The notes beneath the pieces were generated by a model, which was not told the DNA's origin, made no database searches, and worked only from the letters and a program-made list of their open reading frames with translations. Positions 34,569-42,886 of a stretch of DNA of 50,001 nt are shown here, in pieces. This stretch comes from Actinoplanes aureus (GTDB lineage: Bacteria > Actinomycetota > Actinomycetes > Mycobacteriales > Micromonosporaceae), in the NCBI RefSeq assembly GCF_015704865.1, contig NZ_JADQTO010000047.1, positions 1 through 50,001 on the forward strand, written 5' to 3'. The position numbers were made by a program, and so were the translations under genes. Position 1 is the first letter of the stretch, and every line of letters starts with the position of its first letter.

Positions 34569-35429
34569 GTGGCGATCGTGCTCGGACCGAACCGTTACGG
34601 CAAGGCGGAGACCCGGCTGGTCCGGGTGTACCGCGATGGTGACACGCACGGTCTGGTGGATTTCAACGTCAGCGTCGCGCTCTCCGGCGACCTGACCGGG
34701 ACCCACCTGACCGGCGACAACTCCGGTGTCCTGCCGACTGACACGATGAAGAACACGGTCTACGCGTTCGCCAAGGAGCACGGCACCGGCGAGCCGGAGG
34801 CGTTCGCCCTGCTGCTGGGCCGGCACTTCGTCGGCACCCAGGCGCAGGTGCACGCCGCGAAGGTATCGATCGAGTCGTACGGCTGGGAGCGCCTCGGACC
34901 GCACTCGTTCCAGCGGCGCGGCGACCACACCCGGACCACCGTGGTGACCGTGACCGGAGACGCCACCCAGGTGGTCTCCGGCGTCACCGGCCTGGTCCTG
35001 CTCAACTCGACGGATTCCGAGTTCCACGGTTTCGTGAAAGATCGGTACACGACGTTGCCGGAGGCCACCGACCGGATCCTGGCCACCGCGGTCGACGCCC
35101 GCTGGCGGCACGTGGGTGACGACACCGATTGGGGCAAGTCGTTCACCGGCGCCCTGGACGCGCTGGTCAAAGCGTTCGTCGGCACCTACAGCTACTCGCT
35201 GCAGCAGACGCTCTACGCGATGGGCAGCGGGTTGCTGGAGAGCCGGCCCGAGGTGGCCGAGGTGCGGCTGGCACTGCCGAACAAGCATCACTACCGGGTG
35301 GACCTGTCGCCGTTCGACCTGACCAACGACAACGAGGTGTTCATCGCCGGCGACCGGCCGTACGGGTTGATCGAGGGCACCGTGACCCGTGACGACGTGG
35401 AACCGGCCATCGCGGAGTGGTGGCTGTGA
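34569..35429 (+). CDS. Urate oxidase (uricase)
   Basis: A 286-residue cofactor-free uricase that oxidises urate to 5-hydroxyisourate with O2, giving H2O2. The catalytic triad regions are visible: Lys in NRYGKAETRLVRV, Thr-Asp in VLPTDTMKNTVY, and His in NKHHYRVDL. Two tunnelling-fold repeats are present over the usual length. GTG start at 34569, preceded by GAGGGAG, three bases after the HIU hydrolase stop. The stop overlaps the preferred GTG of the next gene. Confidence 0.97.
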   Translation: MAIVLGPNRYGKAETRLVRVYRDGDTHGLVDFNVSVALSGDLTGTHLTGDNSGVLPTDTMKNTVYAFAKEHGTGEPEAFALLLGRHFVGTQAQVHAAKVSIESYGWERLGPHSFQRRGDHTRTTVVTVTGDATQVVSGVTGLVLLNSTDSEFHGFVKDRYTTLPEATDRILATAVDARWRHVGDDTDWGKSFTGALDALVKAFVGTYSYSLQQTLYAMGSGLLESRPEVAEVRLALPNKHHYRVDLSPFDLTNDNEVFIAGDRPYGLIEGTVTRDDVEPAIAEWWL

Positions 35430-36772
35430 TCATCATCGAGAACGTCGCGGTGGCGACGGTCGACAGCGCCGGCACCGAGTACGCCAACGGCCACGTGGTG
35501 GTCGGGGACGACGGCCGGATCGCGGCCGTGGGGCCGGGTAGATCCGGCAGACCCGGCCGGGTGGTGGACGGCAAGGGCGGTCTGGTCACGCCGGGTCTGG
35601 TCAACACTCACCATCATCTGTACCAGTGGGCGACCCGTGGGCTGGCCATCGACGAGACACTTTTCGGCTGGCTGACCACGCTCTATCCGGTTTGGGGCCG
35701 GCTGGACGCCGAGATCGTCGGCGCGGCGGCCGGTGCCGGGCTGGGCTGGCTGGCACTCTCCGGCTGCACCACCACGATGGACCACCACTACGTCTTCCCT
35801 CGTGACGGCGGTGACGTCCTGGAGGCCGAGATCGAGGCGGCCCGCACGATCGGGCTGCGGTTCCATCCGACGCGGGGCTCGATGGATCTGAGCCGCAAGG
35901 ACGGCGGCCTGCCGCCGGACAACCTGGTCGAGGAGACCGACGAGGCTCTGGCCGCCACCGAGGCGGCGATCGACCGGTGGCACGACCCGTCGCCGGACGC
36001 CATGCTGCGGATCGCGGTGGCGCCCTGCTCGCCGTTCTCGGTGACCACCCGGCTGATGGAGGAGGCCGCGGTTCTGGCCCGGCGCAAGGGCGTGCGGCTG
36101 CACACCCACCTCGCCGAGACCGACGACGAGGAGGAGTTCTGCCGCAAGCAGTTCGGATGCACCCCGGTGGAGTACGCGGAACGCGTCGGCTGGCTCGGTG
36201 ACGACGTCTGGCTGGCGCACGGGGTACACCTGGACGACTCGGCGATCGCCCGGCTCGGGGCGACCGGGACCGGTGTGGCGCACTGTCCGAGCTCCAACGC
36301 CCGGCTGGGGGCGGGATCCGCGCGGGTGCGTGAGCTGCTGGATCACGGCGTCCCGGTGGGGCTCGGGGTGGACGGCGCGGCCTCGCAGGAGGTCTCGCAC
36401 CTCGGGGCCGAGCTGCGGCAGGCGCTCTACACCGCACGGCTGCGCGGCGGTCCGAAGGCGATGGACGCGCGGGAGGCGTTGCGGCTCGGCACCATCGGCG
36501 GTGCCCGCTGCCTCGGCCGGCAGGACGACCTCGGCTCGCTCGAGGTGGGCAAGCTTGCCGACCTGGTGTTGTGGCGGCTGGACGGGCTCGGTCACGACGG
36601 CATCGATGACAAGGTGGCCGCGCTGGTCTTCGGCCCGCCCGCGCCGGTCGGGCTGGCCCTGGTCGGCGGCAAGCCGGTCGTCGAGGACGGCGAACTGGTC
36701 AACGCGGACGAGGAGACACTGACCCGGCAGGCCCGGCGGGCACACCGCCGCCTGCTGGAGGCGGGACCGTGA
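35426..36772 (+). CDS. 8-oxoguanine deaminase (amidohydrolase)
   Basis: A 448-residue amidohydrolase closest to the 8-oxoguanine deaminases of the ATZ/TRZ group, which convert 8-oxoguanine to urate and so feed uricase directly. The metal site is seen in NTHHHLYQ, HTHLAETDDEEEF and VDGAASQEVSHLGAE; the family segment FPRDGGDVLEAEIEAARTIG is also present. I chose the GTG at 35426, which overlaps the uricase stop and has GGAG eight bases upstream; GTGs at 35417 and 35420 are alternatives. Its last 74 bp overlap the 3' end of the convergent HTH-NTPase gene. Guanine deaminase or a triazine hydrolase is a less likely alternative. Confidence 0.88.
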   Translation: MIIIENVAVATVDSAGTEYANGHVVVGDDGRIAAVGPGRSGRPGRVVDGKGGLVTPGLVNTHHHLYQWATRGLAIDETLFGWLTTLYPVWGRLDAEIVGAAAGAGLGWLALSGCTTTMDHHYVFPRDGGDVLEAEIEAARTIGLRFHPTRGSMDLSRKDGGLPPDNLVEETDEALAATEAAIDRWHDPSPDAMLRIAVAPCSPFSVTTRLMEEAAVLARRKGVRLHTHLAETDDEEEFCRKQFGCTPVEYAERVGWLGDDVWLAHGVHLDDSAIARLGATGTGVAHCPSSNARLGAGSARVRELLDHGVPVGLGVDGAASQEVSHLGAELRQALYTARLRGGPKAMDAREALRLGTIGGARCLGRQDDLGSLEVGKLADLVLWRLDGLGHDGIDDKVAALVFGPPAPVGLALVGGKPVVEDGELVNADEETLTRQARRAHRRLLEAGP

Positions 36773-38678
36773 CGGTGCTCTCCGCCGGGCCGCAGGCCTC
36801 GCGCTGGGCTTGCACGTATGCGACGGCCGCGGTGCTTTCTACCGGGCCGCAGGCCTCGCGCTGGGCTTGCACGTATGCGACGGCCGCCCCCGCCGTGCCG
36901 GCCGCCATCTCGGCGGCGAGATCGGCGATCAGGCCGCACCTCCGCAGCAGGCCGACGAGTTGATGCGCCGCTCCCACCGACCCGGCGTCGGCGCGTTCCC
37001 GCAGCACCGCGGCCGCCTCGGTGATCTGTCCGTTCGCGGCCAGCATCTCGGCCAGGCGCCGGGCGGCCGGCGCGGAGCCGGCGTCGGCCGCCCGGCGGAG
37101 CAGTTCCATCGCCTCGTCCGTCCGGTTCTCCCGGACGAGCACGCGTACCAGCCAGTTGGCGGCCGCCTGGTCGCCGGCCTCGGCGAGCCGGCGCAGCTCG
37201 CCGACGTCCGCGAAGTTGGCGAGACGGGCCGCGCGCAGGTACGCGGCATCGTCGATGGCGGCCCGTTCGCGCATCTCCTCGGCGCAGATGTGCCCGCCCG
37301 TCAGGATGGCGAGCCGCTGCGCGGCCGGGGTCGCGGCCGCGGGGCTGCCCAGGGCGGCCGCTTCCGCCCATCGGCCGCGCCGGACGGCGTTGTCGGCGAG
37401 CCGGGCGGTGTCGGCGGGGTGGTGCTGTTCGACCAGGGCCTGCCAGACCGGGTCGGGCAACGGCGTGGTCCGGCGCACCCGCCGGGCGTGCTGGTACAGG
37501 TAGTCGGCCACGGTCCAGCCGGCCGTCCGCCCCATGCCGGCCGGCACCGGAACCAGCGCGGAGGTCGCGCCGTGCAACGGGGCGGTGGCGTATCCGAGGG
37601 CTTGGTCCAGCCAGTCCGGCGGGGCCGCGGCCTGGTCCGGGCCGCGCAGGTAGCCGGGCGCCGTAGCTTCGAGCAGTTCCCGGGTCAGGGGCGTGTGACA
37701 ACCCACCCGCCGGGCGTCGATCGCCGCGGTGAGCACCGCCCGGCCGTAGGGGCGCGCCTGCTCCCAGCGCCGCACCAGTTCCGGTCCGGCGGCCAGCACC
37801 TGCGTGAACCCGGCGTCGGGTGTCTCCAGCGCGATCCGGATCCGCTGGTCGGCGGCGAGTGCCTCGGCCCGGCCGAGTTCCGCCGGGCTGAAGGTGTCCG
37901 GTACGTCCACGACGTGGGCCAGGTCCAGCAGGCGGCGGCTCTCGGCGTGCGGATCCGGGACGCCTGGGGTGCGTGGTGTGGTCCGGATCGCGTACTCGTC
38001 CGGCCACAGCGTCCCGATCAGCACGGTACCCGCGCTGATCAGGGCGTTCACCGATCCGGCCCGGAGATCGTCGAGATACCGCTGGAGCTCGTCCAGCCAG
38101 ATCACCGTGCGCGGCGGTGGACTTTCGGCCAGCGCGTGTACGGCCCGGGCATCGGCCGGATGCAGCAGCCACCACTGCGGCAGCACCGCGCGGACCGCCT
38201 CGAACGCGGATCGGGTCTTGCCCACCGAGGAGGCGCCGACCAGCACCACCAGACCGGGTGCCGCGAGCGCGGCGCGCAGTCGTTCATCAAGATCCCGGGA
38301 GACGTACGCCGGAAGCTCACCAACCGCCGATTCCCCCTGGATCGACGCGTGCACGCCGAGCAGACGGCCCCGGGTGGTGTGCACCCGCACGGCACCCGGC
38401 GCCCGGGCACTGCCGGGCCCGGCGGCGCGTTCCCGGGCCGCCAGCCACAGCGGTAGCTCCGCCGCGGTCACACCGCACACGGCCAGCAGCGTGGCCAGGG
38501 TCTGCGGTGCGGGGATCGACCGCCCGCGCAGCACGTCGCTGACGGTGCTCGGAGGCAGCGCGGCCTGCCGGCCCCGGGCTTCCCGGGCGAGGTCCCGCAG
38601 GGAGAGCCCGCGGCCGCGCACGAGCCGATCGAGGGCGGCCGCGAGCTCCGCGGCCGTCTCAAGGTTCCCAGGATCCAC
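36699..38678 (-). CDS. XRE-type HTH / STAND-like NTPase with repeat C-terminus
   Basis: A 659-residue protein of a kind I cannot name. An XRE-type helix-turn-helix (about 7-75, with LSLRDLAREARGR and PPSTVSDVLRGR) is followed by a P-loop NTPase domain: Walker A GASSVGKTRS (about 148-157) and Walker B VIWLDELQR (about 192-200). The C-terminal third consists of short helical Ala-rich repeats such as NRTDEAMELLRRAADAG, like TPR or Sel1 repeats. The layout fits STAND-type signal NTPases. The last residues contain a duplicated 19-residue unit. Start: GTG at 38678 with GGAAAG seven bases upstream; 38708 is the alternative. It interrupts the purine cluster on the opposite strand. Confidence 0.75.
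   Translation of the reverse strand: MDPGNLETAAELAAALDRLVRGRGLSLRDLAREARGRQAALPPSTVSDVLRGRSIPAPQTLATLLAVCGVTAAELPLWLAARERAAGPGSARAPGAVRVHTTRGRLLGVHASIQGESAVGELPAYVSRDLDERLRAALAAPGLVVLVGASSVGKTRSAFEAVRAVLPQWWLLHPADARAVHALAESPPPRTVIWLDELQRYLDDLRAGSVNALISAGTVLIGTLWPDEYAIRTTPRTPGVPDPHAESRRLLDLAHVVDVPDTFSPAELGRAEALAADQRIRIALETPDAGFTQVLAAGPELVRRWEQARPYGRAVLTAAIDARRVGCHTPLTRELLEATAPGYLRGPDQAAAPPDWLDQALGYATAPLHGATSALVPVPAGMGRTAGWTVADYLYQHARRVRRTTPLPDPVWQALVEQHHPADTARLADNAVRRGRWAEAAALGSPAAATPAAQRLAILTGGHICAEEMRERAAIDDAAYLRAARLANFADVGELRRLAEAGDQAAANWLVRVLVRENRTDEAMELLRRAADAGSAPAARRLAEMLAANGQITEAAAVLRERADAGSVGAAHQLVGLLRRCGLIADLAAEMAAGTAGAAVAYVQAQREACGPVESTAAVAYVQAQREACGPAESTVTVPPPAGGGVPAGPAGSVSPRPR
36773..36886. 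repeat. 57-bp tandem duplication
   Basis: Two units of exactly 57 bp, 36773-36829 and 36830-36886, differ at only three positions near their start. The array begins at the base after the deaminase stop codon and lies in the coding sequence of the minus-strand NTPase, where it duplicates AAVAYVQAQREACGP with flanking residues. The unit is a multiple of three, so the frame is kept. The near identity implies a recent event. Confidence 0.92.
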
Positions 38679-38717
38679 ACGGCAGAGCTTTCCGCCGCCC
38701 GTGACCACCCCACCGGA

Positions 38718-38950
38718 CAGCCGGTCCGGATGAGTCCGCGACCGCCCTACCGGGCGGCCGGTCCGGGTGAGTCCGCGACCCCTCCACTGGCCGGCGGGGC
38801 GGGGTGCGTGCGTGGCTGCCCTGCCGGGCGGCCGGTCCGGGTGCGTGCGTGGCTGCCCTGCCGGACGGCCGGTCCGCGTGCGTGCGTGTGCTGCCCTGCC
38901 GGACGGCCGGTCCGCGTGCGTGCGTGGCCGCCAGCCCGTCCACCAACGGG
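38718..38950. repeat. 37-bp tandem repeat array
   Basis: The block CGGCCGGTCCG or close variants recurs at 38718, 38755, 38792 (diverged), 38829, 38866 and 38904, a period of 37-38 bp, with internal GTGCGTGCGTGGCTGCCCTG in the later units; a final copy starts at 38951. It lies upstream of the HTH-NTPase gene and fills most of the 400-bp gap up to 39080. It is a minisatellite rather than a CRISPR, because there are no unique spacers. Confidence 0.88.
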
Positions 38951-39079
38951 CGGCCGGTCAGGGTGACAGCCCGTCCGGATGCGTCCGGTTCCATCGCCGG
39001 ACACCTCACTCCGATGCTCCACTGTTCCGGCCGCCGATCCCGACAGGCTCGGCCCAATCCCCCCGAGGAGCACCGCCGC

Positions 39080-39256
39080 ATGGACTACTGGACCTCAATC
39101 GCCGAGATCGCGGCGAACATCGGCAGTATCGTCGCGGCTTTTGTCGCGGTCCGCAGCCATTCACGTTCCATCGGGCGACGCGGTGCGCCACGCCGGCGAC
39201 GGTGGCAACATCGACGCCACCCGGAGGCCCCGCAGCGACCGGAGACCGGGGTGTGA
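39080..39256 (+). CDS. Small hydrophobic-basic protein, possibly frameshifted
   Basis: A possible 58-residue protein starting at ATG 39080, with GAGGAG nine bases upstream. The first 24 residues (MDYWTSIAEIAANIGSIVAA and onward) form one hydrophobic helix; the remaining part is unusually rich in Arg and His and looks like out-of-frame GC-rich sequence. A frameshift near 39165 would lead into a more balanced sequence ending at 39260. It is either a small membrane peptide or a decayed gene. No function is known. It lies 54 bp before malate synthase. Confidence 0.4.
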   Translation: MDYWTSIAEIAANIGSIVAAFVAVRSHSRSIGRRGAPRRRRWQHRRHPEAPQRPETGV

Positions 39257-39310
39257 ATAATGCTCGATTACGGTACGGGGGAGTAACCACACCGAGAGGA
39301 ACCGTCAACG

Positions 39311-40858
39311 ATGACCGAGATCCTGTCCGACGAGGCGGTGGCGTTCGTCGCCGACCTGAACCGGCGATTCCGGGCGCGCCGCAACGAGTTGCTCCAGGCT
39401 CGCGCCGCCCGCCGCGCGGAGATCGCCGCGGGAGCCGGTCTCGGCTTCCTCGCCGAGACCGCGGACATCCGGGCCGCCGAGTGGTCCGCCCCGCCCGCCC
39501 CGGCGGATCTTCAGGACCGCCGCGTCGAGATCACCGGCCCGACCGAGCGCAAGATGACCATCAACGCGCTCAACTCCGGTGCCAAGGTGTGGTTGGCCGA
39601 CCTGGAGGACGCGAACACCCCGCACTGGGAGAACGTGGTCGACGGTCAGCGCAACCTCTACGACGCCATCCGGCGCACCATCACCCTCGAAACCGACAAG
39701 AAGAAGTACGAGCTCAACGGCGGCCCGTACCCGACGATCGTGATGCGGCCGCGCGGCTGGCACCTGGACGAGCGGCACCTGCCGGTGGACGGCGAGCCGG
39801 CGGTCGGCGCGCTCGTCGACTTCGGCCTCTACTTCTTCCACAACGCCAAGGAACTGCTCGAACGCGGCAGCGGCCCGTACTTCTACCTGCCGAAGATGGA
39901 GTCACACAAAGAGGCCGCGCTCTGGAACGACGTCTTCACCCATGCCCAGGAGCAGCTGGGCATCCCGGTCGGGACGATCCGGGCCACCGTGCTGATCGAG
40001 ACCATCCCGGCCGCCTTCGAGATGGAGGAGATCCTCCACGCGCTTCGCCCGCACATCTCCGGGCTCAACGCCGGCCGCTGGGACTACCTGTTCAGCATCA
40101 TCAAGTACTTCCGGGACAACCCGAACATGATCCTGCCCGACCGGGCCGCGGTGACGATGACGGCGCCGTTCATGCGGGCGTACACCGAACTGCTGGTCTC
40201 CACGTGCCACCGCCGCGGCGCGTTCGCGATGGGTGGCATGGCCGCGTTCATCCCGAGCCGGCGCGACGAGGAGGTCAACAAGGTCGCGCTCACCAAGGTC
40301 CGCGAGGACAAGGAGCGCGAGGCCGGCGACGGTTTCGACGGCTCGTGGGTGGCCCACCCCGACCTGGTGCCGGTCTGCAAGGAGATCTTCGACCGGGTGC
40401 TCGGCGACAAGCCGAACCAGCTGGACAAGAAGCGCCCCGACGTCGCGGTCGACGCCGCGAACCTGCTCGACGTGGCCGGCACCGGCGGCGCGGTCACCCG
40501 GGCCGGCCTGCACAACAACGTGAACGTGGCACTCCAGTACCTGGAGGCGTGGCTGCGCGGCAACGGCGCGGTGGCGATCCACAACCTGATGGAGGACGCG
40601 GCGACCGCGGAGATCTCCCGTTCCCAGGTGTGGCAGTGGATCCACAACGGGGTGCGCCTGGAGGACGGCACCCCGATCACCGCCGAGCTGGTCGGCCGGA
40701 TCGAGGACGAGGAGCTCGCCAAGATCCGCGAGGAGGTCGGTGACGAGGCCTGGACCGCGGGCCGCTACGACGACGCCCGCAAGCTGTTCGAGCGGGTCGC
40801 GCTGGCCGACGACTTCGCCGACTTCCTGACCAGCGCCGCCTACGATTCGATCGACTGA
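39311..40858 (+). CDS. aceB: Malate synthase A
   Basis: A 515-residue malate synthase of the A isoform, which condenses glyoxylate with acetyl-CoA to malate. Key regions are KVWLADLEDANTPHWEN, the catalytic RPRGWHLDE, TVLIETIPAAFEMEEIL with the Mg-binding Glu, and SGLNAGRWDYLFS; the general base Asp is expected near DAANLLDVAGTG. The length is typical. ATG start at 39311 after AGAGGA. No isocitrate lyase is seen nearby; the surrounding genes instead release glyoxylate from purines, so this enzyme probably serves ureide catabolism. The following aldolase-like gene is 29 bp away. Confidence 0.96.
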   Translation: MTEILSDEAVAFVADLNRRFRARRNELLQARAARRAEIAAGAGLGFLAETADIRAAEWSAPPAPADLQDRRVEITGPTERKMTINALNSGAKVWLADLEDANTPHWENVVDGQRNLYDAIRRTITLETDKKKYELNGGPYPTIVMRPRGWHLDERHLPVDGEPAVGALVDFGLYFFHNAKELLERGSGPYFYLPKMESHKEAALWNDVFTHAQEQLGIPVGTIRATVLIETIPAAFEMEEILHALRPHISGLNAGRWDYLFSIIKYFRDNPNMILPDRAAVTMTAPFMRAYTELLVSTCHRRGAFAMGGMAAFIPSRRDEEVNKVALTKVREDKEREAGDGFDGSWVAHPDLVPVCKEIFDRVLGDKPNQLDKKRPDVAVDAANLLDVAGTGGAVTRAGLHNNVNVALQYLEAWLRGNGAVAIHNLMEDAATAEISRSQVWQWIHNGVRLEDGTPITAELVGRIEDEELAKIREEVGDEAWTAGRYDDARKLFERVALADDFADFLTSAAYDSID

Positions 40859-40887
40859 ACGAGAGCATCGACCGGAAGAGAGCAAAG

Positions 40888-42027
40888 ATGCGCCTGTCCG
40901 ATCGTGATCATCAAGAGATCGACCGGCGCCTCGCTGCCCACGACGCGTTCCTCCGGGCCCGGTACCCGGGGGAACGCGCCGGGCGGCAACCCGTGCACAC
41001 CGTCTACGTGCCCGCCGACCGACTCGACGGGTTCCGCGACTGGGGCACGACCGCGATCGCCGCGATGGACGACCACGACTTCCCGTGGCCGGACCCGGCG
41101 GTGCGGGCCAAGCTCGAAACCGAGCCGATCGAGGACCTGCGGGTCGACTTCGAGGACGGCTACGGCGTGCGCGACGACGACCAGGAGGACGCGGCCGTCG
41201 AGAAGGCGGCCGCGATCCTGGCCGCCGGGCCGAAGCCGCCGTTCCTCGGCGTCCGGATCAAGTCGCTGGAGGCGGCCACCCGCCGCCGGTCGTTGCGCAC
41301 CCTGGACCTGTTCCTCGAGGCCTACCAGGACCTTTTCACGATCACATTGCCCAAGGTCAGCGGTACCGACCAGGTGAGCGCCATGGTCACCCTCTGCGAG
41401 AAGCTGGAGCGAGCGTACGGGCTGAGCACCGGCACCCTGACCTTCGAGATCCAGGTCGAACTCCCCTCGGCGGTACTGGCCGCGGACGGGACGGCCACAG
41501 TGGCCCGCCTGATCACGGCGGCCGGTGGCCGGTGCACCGGGCTGCACTACGGCACCTACGACTACAGCGCGGCGGCCGGGGTCGCGGCGGCGTACCAGTC
41601 GATGGAGCATCCGGCGGCCGACTACGCCAAGGCGGTGATGCAGGCCGCCGCCGCGCAGACCGGCGTACGCCTCTCCGACGGCTCCACCAACATCCTCCCG
41701 GTCGGCGACCGCGGTCAGGTGCACGCCGCCTGGGAACTGCACCACCGGCTGGTCCGCCGCTCCCTGGAACGCGGCTTCTACCAGGGCTGGGACCTGCATC
41801 CGGCGCAGCTGCCCAGCCGCTATGCCGCCACCTACGCGTTCTTCCGCGACGGCCGGGACGCCGCGGTCGATCGGCTGCACCGCTACCTGGACCGGCAGGA
41901 GAGCGGCATCGCCGACGAGCCCGCCACCGCCCGCGCCCTGGCCGGCTATCTGCTGCGCGGCCTCGACTGCGGCGCTCTGACGGATGCCGGGTTCCCCCGC
42001 GAACGTCTCATCGCCCTCGCACAGTGA
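40888..42027 (+). CDS. HpcH/HpaI aldolase-like (CitE-related) protein
   Basis: A 379-residue protein related to the HpcH/HpaI aldolase and citrate-lyase-beta TIM-barrel group. The acidic metal-binding motif is LRVDFEDGYGVRDDDQED, and the barrel segments TFEIQVELPSAVL and GLHYGTYDYSAAAG are characteristic of a set of actinobacterial proteins often found beside malate synthase. The substrate is unknown; a beta-malyl-CoA-like or other C-C lyase reaction linked to glyoxylate is possible. ATG start at 40888. It follows aceB directly and is probably co-transcribed. Confidence 0.85.
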   Translation: MRLSDRDHQEIDRRLAAHDAFLRARYPGERAGRQPVHTVYVPADRLDGFRDWGTTAIAAMDDHDFPWPDPAVRAKLETEPIEDLRVDFEDGYGVRDDDQEDAAVEKAAAILAAGPKPPFLGVRIKSLEAATRRRSLRTLDLFLEAYQDLFTITLPKVSGTDQVSAMVTLCEKLERAYGLSTGTLTFEIQVELPSAVLAADGTATVARLITAAGGRCTGLHYGTYDYSAAAGVAAAYQSMEHPAADYAKAVMQAAAAQTGVRLSDGSTNILPVGDRGQVHAAWELHHRLVRRSLERGFYQGWDLHPAQLPSRYAATYAFFRDGRDAAVDRLHRYLDRQESGIADEPATARALAGYLLRGLDCGALTDAGFPRERLIALAQ

Positions 42028-42096
42028 GGAACTTCGAACTGTTGACGGCCGCGGGGAGTACTACCTGACGGGCGCGCCGGCATCAGGAGGAAGACT

Positions 42097-42375
42097 TTGC
42101 GGTACATCACGTTCACGCCGTGGAAGCGAGGCGCCACGGCGCTCGAACACACCTGGCAGCGGCCGTCCTGGCACTGCCGGGCCTGTGGCCGCGCCTGGCC
42201 GTGCGCACCGGCACGGGCCAGCCTGACCGACGACGGCGCCGACCGGGTCTCGCTGGCCATGTACATGTGGGGCAACCTGGACCGGGCGATGACCGACCTG
42301 CCTCGCCGGCCCCCGGCCGAGCTCTTCCACCGGTTCGTCGGCTGGACCCACACCGACCAGCCGGTTCAGGCCTGA
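42097..42375 (+). CDS. Small Cys-rich actinobacterial protein
   Basis: A 92-residue protein with the motif WHCRACGRAWPCAPAR, a pattern seen in many small actinobacterial proteins of unknown role, in which the three Cys may bind zinc or a similar metal. The rest is helical, with VSLAMYMWGNLDRAM. The start is a TTG at 42097, supported by a strong AGGAGG six bases upstream. Its last 10 bp overlap the end of the convergent glutaredoxin-like gene. It may share the transcript of the gene before it, 69 bp away. Confidence 0.7.
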   Translation: MRYITFTPWKRGATALEHTWQRPSWHCRACGRAWPCAPARASLTDDGADRVSLAMYMWGNLDRAMTDLPRRPPAELFHRFVGWTHTDQPVQA

Positions 42376-42794
42376 GCGGGGGTGATCTGGTCGCGGACCC
42401 AGGACGGGTCGGGGTTGACGTAGCCCTGGCCGCCGAGCACCACGGTAGGTACGGTCTCGTCACCGCCGGTAATCTCGCGAACCGCAGCCGCGCCTTCCGG
42501 ATCCCGCCAGATGTCGACCCAGTGCAGCCGTGCGGCGTCCGGGCCGAGCCGGGCCCGCAGCCGGATGCAGTACGGGCAGCCGGGCCGCCAGTAGACCACC
42601 GGCCGGCCGTCCGCACCGGCCTCGGCGGCGCTCTCCGGACGCGGGAAGACCTGGGGCGACACCGCGAGGGCCAGCCCCAGGAAGATCAGCAGTACGAAGA
42701 CCGCGCCACCCGGGGAGCCGTCACCGACCTTGACGAAGGCGATGAGCACTCCACAGGCTGCCGTCAGCAACGCCAGCCGCCACCGTCGCAACAT
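42366..42794 (-). CDS. Membrane-anchored glutaredoxin-like protein
   Basis: A 142-residue protein with two N-terminal hydrophobic helices (LALLTAACGVLIAFV and GGAVFVLLIFLGLALAV) followed by a glutaredoxin domain containing the active site CPYC in WRPGCPYCIRLR and the cis-Pro motif TVPTVVLGG. The topology of two helices suggests that the redox domain is cytoplasmic. It may reduce disulfides or mycothiol-mixed disulfides, as mycoredoxins do, but that is inferred. I use the ATG at 42794, just before the first helix; an earlier in-frame start at 42866 is possible. Divergent from allantoinase. Confidence 0.88.
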   Translation of the reverse strand: MLRRWRLALLTAACGVLIAFVKVGDGSPGGAVFVLLIFLGLALAVSPQVFPRPESAAEAGADGRPVVYWRPGCPYCIRLRARLGPDAARLHWVDIWRDPEGAAAVREITGGDETVPTVVLGGQGYVNPDPSWVRDQITPAQA

Positions 42795-42886
42795 GGCTCG
42801 GGAGGCTACTCCGTTACTCGCGGTAGCGATATCCCCGACCGGGCGGATGAGCGTCCGGTGAAACAAACCGCGGATAGGGTCAGCCT

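Noticed and set aside
38718..38950. CRISPR array
   Set aside because: Units follow each other directly with a 37-bp period and no unique spacers, and there are no cas genes.
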